Source: Paraspadella gotoi
Taxonomy: Eukaryota > Chaetognatha
Reading direction: 5' to 3'
DNA: 64,000 nucleotides
NCBI GenBank assembly: GCA_051294375.1
Contig: CM119266.1
Coordinates: 9,308,538-9,372,537 of the forward strand
Made by a program: the position numbers and the translations under genes. Shown here piece by piece: positions 55,205-64,000 of the stretch. Below the pieces are notes generated by a model. It did no database searches. It saw only the letters and a program-made list of their open reading frames with translations, and was not told where the DNA came from. Within the stretch, counting starts at the first letter, position 1. Every line of letters starts with the position of its first letter.

Positions 55205-58200
55205 GTATGTATCCCAAAAAATTCATTATATTTGTATTTATATATTAAAAAACACTTTAGTTAATTATAAAAAAAATATAATTTAGTATTTGACCAGGAA
55301 TAAAATTGCCTATCCAATCAACTATTTTAATTTCTATAATAAAAAAGTTGAAGCTAACTAATAATAAACAAAATAATAGAGCTCAATTTATTATTGATAG
55401 CAAGTCTTATGCCATAAGACGTAATAAATAATATTTTTTCTCGAGGCTCCTACACCACTTTACCATGTAGACCATTACGATTAATTTTTACTGAGAAAAA
55501 AAAGTATTTTGAGCTAGAGTAGCAAATTAATTTTTTTGTTCTAAATATGATGTCTCCAAAACAAAACTTAAAAATTTTTTTTGGGAAATATCACGAAAGG
55601 GAAATAGACCATACCGAGTTCCATCCCAGACTCACATTGCATATCAACGTCATTCCATTCCTATGTATTATAGCTGAAGAATATAGCTTTTCCCCTGGCA
55701 ACTAATGTAGAGGAACTAGCCAAGACCCGGTTCTGGTATTTCTTACAGTTAAGAGACAGACATTTAATTGTTTACGAGTAGCCGACCAAAGCGCAAAATT
55801 CGAATTTTAGCAGAGTAGCCCCGAACTTCGGAAAAAGAGTGTAAATCCGTGATAACAGGCCATGCGCATAGATCAATGGCACCCCGTGCGCAAATATCTG
55901 CCTCGTTTCTGTTATACCTGATCTTATCATGAGGTTTTTTACACTTGCCTAGCCTGCTGTCTTGTATTCAGCCGTTTGGCCAAATTTTGCCGGCGGGGCT
56001 TTTATCGAAGTATGATGAGATATTTTGAGCTAATCGTTTTTCGAGCATTTCTCTGAAGACTCATAAACTCACGTTTGTTCCTGTGGACCAGAACTCCGTT
56101 TTTACGAGTTTCCATATGAACCTTTTTACGAAGAGAATAACAACTTACGTAGAAACTTTATTCTGCGTTATTTCTGTACAACATGCGGCACGGCGTGACG
56201 TTAGGAATGCTCGTCTGCTGCGCACGAAGAACAAACATTCTTCCACCACCGCCGTCTACCTCCTTACCAACGTCTTAGCGATGCCCACCAGGCGTTGGGC
56301 GCTTGGAAGGCGATATGACTGCCCTCCCGCCATCAATTGGCCCGCCGATTAACAGTCCACCAATAAGAGACTTCCTGTACTGTCGACGAAAGCGACACAA
56401 TTGTAAGGTTACTATACTGGCTCAGTAAAAAATAGCGTGACCCATGCCCATTCACACGCTTCTCTATAATGACATGTTTCAAAAATTTCTAGATCCGTCA
56501 TTGGAGATATACGAATATTCAAGACTGACCTTTGCAATAAACGGCTTTCCAAAGAGTCAGAACCGTAATCCGGGGAGCAGGAGTCAGTAATTTACCTTAC
56601 AAATTAGATTAGTAGCATTCGTTTAATATTCTCTTCGCTGTTCAACTCCCTTCTGCGATGATCTAAATTCCAAACAGCAGCATTTATCTAGGTGCAACGT
56701 AATTTTGTTACCCGCATTACGACTACCGCGTTAAATACTTTTACTCAATTTACACGTCGCTATGCTTATTTATTCAATTCCTTAAGCGTTATTGCGGTCA
56801 ATGTGTTCAGTTTGCGGTAGTTCGACAATAATCAATTGGTTTCGAGTTAAATTATATGGTTTCGTTTCAAGTTCGCTTTCAAGTCCAACAACATTGTCGC
56901 CAAATCAGCGTCGTACGATAATGTCATCCACATCTCCGTAGACGACCCGCATGCTCGTTCATAAGCACATCAGAGACCAACATGATCGCCGCTCGCGTGA
57001 TGGAGTTCTTGGCCGGAGCGGGATGCATTCCCGCGTCCACGCATCCACGGAACCTATATTTCGACGCGTACGGATTCCCTACCAGCAATCGACTGATACA
57101 AAGGGAGCAGACGCGTCATCCAATTCCGTTATTCCTCTCTACGATGCGACGAATGAGCCAGCTCTCGAGTGAGGGAGTCGCTAGCCTTCCACCATCACCC
57201 GTCATACGGCGTCTACATTGTCAAAACAGAGTTCTTGTCAAGGTGGCGAGCCTGAGCAGTGTGCGCTAGCATTGATTGGCGAAGAGGTACATAGATATCG
57301 GACCCTCAAGATCATCCATCGCAAGGGAGCGCATTCTTTATTGAGTCGAGCTGGATTTTTTACGACATTTACTATTAACCAAGCCCGCGTGAGCACAAGC
57401 AACTCACTTCGCGTTGTATTTCATTATGTAATCACTCATCAACATTCACACCCAAACCAATCACAGTACTCACCATACAAGGAAGACAACAATCATCTGG
57501 ACCTACATCACTCTAGACAACGGGTGCACTATCCTCATCAACTCACACAGCAAACCACCTAGCAACGCCGAAAAGAGCCTTCTATAGCTACGTTCATCTA
57601 CTAACAACCTTAACTGACGATTCCGGTCGCGTTAAAATCCCATTTGAACACCGCGCATGTTATGTGCAAAAACGACAAGTCAGCATTCACGCGTTCAGCA
57701 TACTGGACTGAGCTCGCAATCCGTCATCCACACCATAGAGGTCAACCATGTCGAACGGTCTATGTACTCGAAGACACTATTCCAATTCCGTCTCACGCAC
57801 AAGGTGCGATTATCCAGCTTAGGTAACTGTATCCTTCAACTACATTAATTTAATACACAACGTACCTGACAACGATCATCCAGTGCCATGCCACAGTCAT
57901 GTCAATGTAGATACTAGATCAGCCACAATCTACTGAGTGATCGTGTTGCGTCTATGTCGATGCCAGCTACGACAAGCCTGATGCTATGGACTACACTTAC
58001 TGAAAAGCCTCCTAATATACGTGTCTATATCTGTTCCAACACCACCCGAATCTACCCAATTGTATGCGAAAAATCTACCTAACAAAACGAAAGGAGCTCA
58101 TTCTAACAACCCAGCACTCAAGCACCTGTCAACACTTTTGTTCCTTGTCAGGCCCCCGCTCTTAGTGTCTATGCTACACACAATGTAGGAATAACATATT

Positions 58201-59654
58201 AATACCATTTGCACACTCGAAATTCGATTTCAGCGCTCGACATCCGATCATGGCTAAGTCAATGAAATCTCTCGCGTTCATTGGTCCTTCCTCGCCAACC
58301 GTATGCAAGACACTTAGGCGTGGCACACTTTTTCGCGGTCCTGACAACGTACCTCTTCGCTCTTCCCGTACTTCCCGCACTCTATCTTCGGAAACGTAGA
58401 TTGTAGAACATTTACAATTCGTATGACTAAACTACCGACAACGCCAGCTACAACGCTGAAGGATGGATTCTAGCGATCTCAATATGACGAATTTCTGCAA
58501 TTAGAATATTATTCTTTTAATAAACAAACAGAGATTATCATTTTGACTATCATTACGAACATTATATTATTACTGTACGTTTATACTTCATATTTAGAGT
58601 TTAGTATCACAAATTTAAAGATAAGATCAGAACCTGATTGATAACAAGAATTGGAAAGTTTCTACAGATTGAAAAACGAATTTTTAACTTATCTTCTTAC
58701 ATATATTTATATATGACAAAAAACACCTACGAGGCTTTTAAGATAAAAAAGCTACTGACAGAGTGCATTTTTGACACTGGCTACATTTACATGAGGAAGA
58801 ATACACACTTTGATCATCTGAATTGTAAAAAAATCACAGAATTTCATTATATTTTGAAAGGGATGGAGATAACCGATACCTGACGAACAGATAGTGAAGA
58901 CCAGATTTAGTATCTAATAAATAACTTATACATCTATACAACAAATTTAGTTACTTATTAATTGCTCCTTTATAATAATTCAACTTTAAACAAAAACAAA
59001 AAAAAAAAGAACGGTAAATAAATCTTACACTGACGAAATGCGACTAATTCCGAAGAATCTTTTGCTAAAACCTAGAAACATGTCTTCTGGGTCGTCTGGC
59101 GCGACCGAAAAGTCCTGGACGATACCACTTGTTCGTAGATCCCTTAACCGTATCATTTGTTTCTGGTGGTTACATTGGGTCGGGTCCATGGGAGAGTGCT
59201 GCGATGGTCACGATGTGCTACTTCTCTCGCATATATGCACAAAACTGCAACACAATTCTCTTTTAACTTCACGTTGTTGTCGTTTCAACTACCCACACAT
59301 CTCCTTCGACGCTAGTCGCGGATCACGAGTTGTAGCTTCATCGTACTCGAGACTTCCGGTATTTTGTGCACGCAGACCGCAAATAATCTGTATATTACGC
59401 CTTCGCAGCGTCGGCGAGTCAACTTTCAAGTGGACATTCTATTGTTGTGATCAACCGTACTTGACTAATTTTGATTGTTTCGGAATTTTGATTTCTATGG
59501 TTGACCATTCTCATAATTGGGGTATCTGACGAAATTATTTCGAGGCGTAAATGAATCGTTATAAGTGTAATTAGTATGCAGGTAATCTTGTTACCACCTC
59601 GATCAATCTGTAGTCGTGCAACTTACAATATTTGCATGTAAGCGATCTAATTCT

Positions 59655-59935
59655 TGGCAGGTATCTCGCTATTAATTCCGTCATCATTGAGACAGTATTT
59701 GGTACAACATTTCGATACCACTTGGCAGGTATATTGCCTGGGACAATTGCATCAGTCTGCGCAGCGTAATTGCTGGTACATTGTCAGGTTGGCAGGTTAA
59801 CTTGCCTAGGTAATTGTCATTCTGGCAGGTAATTGCTTGTATTGTCAGTTGCAGATCACGCGCTGGTAAACTTTGTCCAGTTTGGCAGGTAATTAGCCTG
59901 GTTTAATTGTCAGTTGGCCAGTGTAATTACGGATA
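59655..59935 (+). repeat. Degenerate ~35-bp repeat (GGCAGGTAATTGCCTGG)
   Basis: GGCAGGTATATTGCCTGGGA, TTGGCAGGTTAACTTGCCT, GGCAGGTAATTGCTTG and GGCAGGTAATTAGCCTGG recur with TTGTCAGTT spacers. The irregularity may reflect raw-read errors more than true divergence. Confidence 0.6.
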
Positions 59936-60010
59936 CAAGGGCATCTGTGGATTAGCACTCTCTTACGTGATCAGCATCCCCAGAGTACTTAGTCTGACCG
60001 ACGATAGCCG

Positions 60011-61640
60011 CGATTTTAGCTTGTGCAGTGTATTTGTGACTTTTAGGATTCGTGATTTCTCTGTAGAGGCTGGTGCGATCTGCAACGTAAATCGTCCAGT
60101 GGATAATACGATCTCTAATTGGGAATAATCTTGGCAAAATTGTAGTACATGACTTGTTATTCTGGATTATCGATTCCACCTCCGTTTCCAGCCTCGTTCG
60201 GTCGATGTTCGACCTTCGTCCAATCCGCATGCGTTTCGCCCTCGTTCGGAACATCCGGAAACGACTCCTCCCTCTATCGGCCTTGCTCTGCCGAACCAAA
60301 CAGACCTGCACCCGTGTGCGACTCGACGACTGCCGCCATGTCCGCCGAGCCCCGTCTTCACTCGAGCGAACGAGCTGGGCGCCTTATCATCTCCGCGCCT
60401 AAGTCGCCCCGACTCATCTCGAGACGATCCGACGCGCGAACAAGGTCGAGCGAACCGACGAAGGCGTTCGCTCGGCACAACAGGTTTACGGGTGAGCGAG
60501 GAGCGAGGCAAGGAAGTCCAGCTGCGAGGACACTACCTCGCGCCCCCCTGGCAGACACTCGAGAGATGCAAGCCCATTAAAGTGAAGAAATCAAACTCTC
60601 TGGATTCAGAATCGATCACACCTGACGGAATTCTTCATCCGTGACTAATCTACGCCTGACTCTCTTCCTTTGTCTTTCTCATGCTGGTTTCTCGACTTCA
60701 CTCAACAAACGAGCAATCAAACATGATATTCATGGATATACGGTTTGAAGTAATAAAATTAGCTATATCGTCTATATATGATAATGGTCCATTAAACGCT
60801 TTTTTTTTACTTTTTCTTGCGACTTCAAATTTTCTTATCTATTAATTCATTATATCATATTATTATTATTTATATTATTGTTCTTCTGCGTGATCTAATT
60901 ATAAGTAAGATCCCTTCACTTTACAGATTCTACTATCTATCTTTTTATTTTAATTACAAAAATAAACATCTTATTATCCCTTCATCATCTTAACTATCTC
61001 ATTAATCCTTCTGGTATGCAACTAATTGTATATTATAAACTTGACTGATATACTACCTTTATCTCTCGTCTTCTATTTCTCTTCTAACGAGGTCCTTAAT
61101 TTCCACGGACTATGCGCTGACATAAATCACCAAAGACTCCGTGTCATCCAGACACGGAGAGACCTCATTAGCGACTGACCCGGCAGGCATGCCAGGCTCG
61201 CAGTCGCCTCAACAATCCCTGCCAAACAGGCTCACACACCGGTGGTTTCTAGCTTCACCCGGTCGGTGTCACCCTCGGACCACTTAAGAGGCGCGCACCG
61301 GCGAGTCCGCTGAAGCACCCTGCGCCTAGTAAACATCGCGTGTTACAACGTGCACGTGCATCCGCCAAGGCTCCAATGGAACTAGCACATCATATGACTA
61401 TTGAACGGCTGTCCTGAATCATTCAACACTTATCAATAATTACTTGTCTCTTCAGACACGTTTGACTCACTGCAAGTCAGAAAGACCGCCTTTAGTATCA
61501 CAGTGATACATCACGTTTCCTCTTCTTTCTCACATTCACCATTCTGTTCCTTTTTCAATCTCGTTTTATAAGTTTATATATATCCGTTTTTTAAACATAA
61601 GAACAATTTACCTTCATTCATTTTACAATTTTAATTAATT
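60011..61640 (-). pseudogene. Error-filled inverted copy of 62543-64000, including a damaged copy of the terminal exon
   Basis: Order and landmarks are preserved. CGATTTTAG at 60011 mirrors the window end. CGATTCCACCTCCGTTTCC at about 60171 mirrors the splice acceptor at 63843. The SINE-like insert lies at about 61105-61455. CAATAATTACTTGTCTCTTC near 61434 mirrors 62675-62695. The exon copy (about 60190-60560) is frameshifted throughout. Confidence 0.8.
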
Positions 61641-61791
61641 AATTTTGTTTAATTAAACTGCGTTTTTTTTCTTTATTTTTCTTATTTTTGATTTGCTCAG
61701 ACTTAGTCTATATTTGTTTTTTTGAATGGATGAATTTGTACTGAATCAACCTCGTTGCTATTCGTCNNNNNNNNNNNNNNNNNNNNNNNNN

Positions 61792-62180
61792 AACGGATAT
61801 ACTATAACTTATAAAAGATTGAAAAAGGAACCAATGCATTGGCAATGGTGAATGTGAGAACAGAAAGGGAAACATGATTATCACGTGATACGAAAGGCGT
61901 CATCTTTACTTCAGTGAGTCAAACTGTGTCCTGAATTTAGACTCGTAGAGAGAATAAGACGAGAAAGGTACATATATAATTTTAAATAAACAATATTCAT
62001 AGCAGAGAGTTTAATAGATAGTAGATAGAAGATAATAGATAGTTTTTGTTATTAATAAAAAAATATATATAGTAGAATCTTAAAGCGAGGATCTTACTTT
62101 AATTAGATCACAGAAGAACAATAATACAATAGTTTGTGGTTTAAATATAAAAATTTAAGTGCAAGAAAAAGTAAAAAAGA
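61792..62180 (+). repeat. Empty-site copy of the 62544-63131 sequence
   Basis: AACGGATATACTATAACTTA onward matches 62544 onward, but at 61928-61935 it has a single GTCCTGAA and no insertion. Contains a palindromic TATCACGTGATA at 61880. Confidence 0.85.
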
Positions 62181-62676
62181 NNNNNNNNNNAGACATTCTA
62201 TTACATTCTCCTAATTAAGTTATGTATTATTACTGTTACATCGAGATAAATATAAATATGCGATTTTATTCGAATACNNNNNNNNNNNNNNNNNNNNNNN
62301 NNNNNNNNNNNNNNNNNNNNNNNNNNNNNNNNNNNNNNNNNNNNNNNNNNNNNNNNNNNNNNNNNNNNNNNNNNNNNNNNNNNNNNNNNNNNNNNNNNNN
62401 NNNNNNNNNNNNNNNNNNNNNNNNNNNNNNNNNNNNNNNNNNNNNNNNNNNNNNNNNNNNNNNNNNNNNNNNNNNNNNNNNNNNNNNNNNNNNNNNNNNN
62501 NNNNNNNNNNNNNNNNNNNNNNNNNNNNNNNNNNNNNNNNNNNAACGGATATACTATAACTTATAAAAGATTGAAAAAGGAACAAATGGTGAATGTGAGA
62601 ATAGAAAGGGAAACGTGATTATCACGTGATACGAAAGGCGTCTTCTTGACTTCAGTGAGTCAAACTGTGTCCTGAA

Positions 62677-62907
62677 GAGACAGTAATTATTGATAAGTGT
62701 TAATGACAGAACCGTTCAATATAAGCAGTCCCTGAGCTTCGGATCAGGCTGTAACACCATGTTACAGGCGGGTTAAGCGCCCCGTCCCTCTTAACTGCGA
62801 GGCCACCACCGGGCTAAAACCCCGGACCTTTTGGGTTGGGAGGCGACTGACTTGCCTCCGGCACCAATGGCCGCTGATGAACGGTTGGTGGATTTTAGTC
62901 CACCATA
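62677..62907 (-). mobile_element. SINE-like insertion, 231 bp, with 8-bp target duplication
   Basis: Flanked by GTCCTGAA at 62669-62676 and 62908-62915, while the related locus at 61928 has one copy and no insert. On the minus strand GGCCTCGCAGTTAAGAGG resembles a tRNA A box, the CGCTTAA loop that follows resembles a tRNA-Lys anticodon loop, and TGATCCGAAGC some 60 bp on resembles a B box. Two perfect hairpins (GGTGGA...TCCACC and GGAGGC...GCCTCC) lie upstream. Class is uncertain because 8-bp duplications also fit hAT-type DNA elements, but no terminal inverted repeat is seen. Confidence 0.7.
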
Positions 62908-63097
62908 GTCCTGAAATTAGACTCGTAGAGAGAATAAGACGAGAAAGGTATATATACAATTTTAAATAAACAATATTCATACCAGAGAGATTAATAGATA
63001 GTAGATAGAAGATAATAGATAGTTTTTTTTATTAAAAAAAAAATAGATAGTAGAATCTTAAAGTGAGGATCTTACTTTAATTAGATCACAGAAGAAC

Positions 63098-63102
<5 letters not shown>

Positions 63103-63131
<29 letters not shown>
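63103..63131 (+). repeat. (AAT)n microsatellite bordering a gap
   Basis: AAT array running into the 241-N gap 63132-63372. A similar decayed array lies on the far side at 63387-63412. Confidence 0.9.
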
Positions 63132-63563
63132 NNNNNNNNNNNNNNNNNNNNNNNNNNNNNNNNNNNNNNNNNNNNNNNNNNNNNNNNNNNNNNNNNNNNN
63201 NNNNNNNNNNNNNNNNNNNNNNNNNNNNNNNNNNNNNNNNNNNNNNNNNNNNNNNNNNNNNNNNNNNNNNNNNNNNNNNNNNNNNNNNNNNNNNNNNNNN
63301 NNNNNNNNNNNNNNNNNNNNNNNNNNNNNNNNNNNNNNNNNNNNNNNNNNNNNNNNNNNNNNNNNNNNNNNNTCACAGAGAACATAATAGTAATAATAAT
63401 CATAATAATAATAAATAAAAATTTAAGTGCAGGAAAAAGTAAAAAGAAAACGTTAGACTTATATAATAGACGTATATAATTTATATAACTCAAACATTCA
63501 AGAATAAATTATCTTTTGAGAAGTGAGCAACATGAGAGAAAAGGAAGAAGTAGCGTTTATCAC

Positions 63564-63841
63564 GAAAAATCCTCTATCGATCGAATCCAAGATTTTCTTC
63601 ACTTTATGTCTTCGATTCTCGGCGGAGTCCTCGGCACTGCTTCCTCCTCCTCCTCCTCCTACTTTTCCGGCAACCCTCTCGTCACCTTCCGCCCCGAGAG
63701 GCGTCGGAGAAGCGCCCACTCTTCCGTCGACGCCGGCGCATGCGCATGCGTCGACGGTCAAGTGTTTGTCCAGAGCCAAGAGGAGGATCGTTTCGACGAG
63801 GGCGACGACGGATTGGACGAAGGTCGACATCACGAACGAGG
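63564..63841 (-). CDS. Putative exon of an unknown membrane protein
   Basis: On the minus strand a good acceptor (CCACCTCCGTTTCCAG) precedes an open frame with the same C/G-ending codon preference as the LRRC8-like exons. It begins with two bases of a split codon, then SFVMSTFVQSVVALVETILL, a hydrophobic stretch that could be a TM helix, then LALDKHLTVDACACAGVDG, a Gly-rich loop (a GGA array) and RRHKVKKILDSIDRGFF. The donor at GTGATAAAC (63563) is one of several options. No family was recognised. The M in this stretch could alternatively be a start codon (63829). Confidence 0.35.
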
Positions 63842-64000
63842 CTGGAAACGGAGGTGGAATCGTAATCAGAATAACAATCATTACTACAATTTGCCAATTA
63901 TTACAATTAGAATCGTTTATCACACTGACATTTACGTGCAATCACAGCCTCTACAGAGAAATACAATCAAAATCACAAATACACTGCACAACTAAAATCG

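Larger units (their letters stand above)
55205..61766. other. Probably uncorrected long-read sequence; no reliable gene
   Basis: Open frames are short and lack codon bias. The right-hand part (about 59990-61640) matches the reverse complement of 62543-64000 with frequent indels, as expected for raw single-molecule sequence used to fill a gap. The block ends at a 25-N gap (61767-61791). Genes may exist here but would be shredded by frameshifts. Confidence 0.6.

Noticed and set aside
56951-57830. Several 60-110 residue open frames with balanced composition
   Set aside because: They lie in the suspected raw-read block, lack codon bias and show no family motif.

Overview
This is a window of animal nuclear DNA from an unpolished draft assembly. 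Genes are split by GT-AG introns, the background is AT-rich and crowded with (CT/GA)n microsatellites, and coding exons stand out as GC-rich islands with C/G-ending codons. Two U5 snRNA genes with a metazoan-style octamer enhancer confirm an animal. The two main genes have the pannexin-like plus leucine-rich-repeat (LRR) architecture of LRRC8 volume-regulated anion channels. That architecture is regarded as chordate-specific, so an invertebrate chordate, most likely a tunicate, is the best guess. The species cannot be fixed from sequence alone.

Layout. 1-4.5 kb holds low-complexity DNA and a degenerate minisatellite. 4.5-10.8 kb (minus strand) holds the first eight exons of a kinesin-3 motor of the KIF28/KLP-6 type, from the start codon to the end of the conserved ALGGN block; the rest of the gene lies off the left edge. 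10-18.3 kb is a duplicated and partly inverted block containing a frameshifted second copy of the first KIF28 exons. 18.3-23 kb is intergenic and carries a dense cluster of TCACGTGA sites. 23.0-27.0 kb (plus) is LRRC8-like gene A, five exons and 630 residues. 27.9-49.4 kb (plus) is LRRC8-like gene B, fifteen exons and 576 residues. Its 3' half is present twice because two contig ends (34.3-41.5 kb and 41.55-48.4 kb) were placed side by side instead of being merged. A U5 snRNA gene sits antisense in the last intron of B and a second lies at 53.9-54.0 kb. 49.4-55.2 kb otherwise holds a 73-bp minisatellite and no convincing gene. 55.2-61.8 kb looks like uncorrected long-read sequence; its right part is an error-filled inverted copy of 62.5-64.0 kb. 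The last 0.5 kb contains one plausible minus-strand exon of an unknown membrane protein.

How the parts relate. Genes A and B are a tandem head-to-tail pair. Both carry the RPWWD motif before TM1, four TM segments and two cysteines in each extracellular loop (the pannexin pattern), but only about five LRRs where vertebrate LRRC8 has roughly three times as many. They could be subunits of one hexameric channel, but that is inference. KIF28 is divergently oriented and functionally unrelated as far as can be seen. Small mobile elements are visible: a MITE family with inverted ends in introns of A and B, a 231-bp tRNA-related SINE-like insertion with an 8-bp target duplication and an empty-site copy nearby, and at least two further interspersed repeat families.
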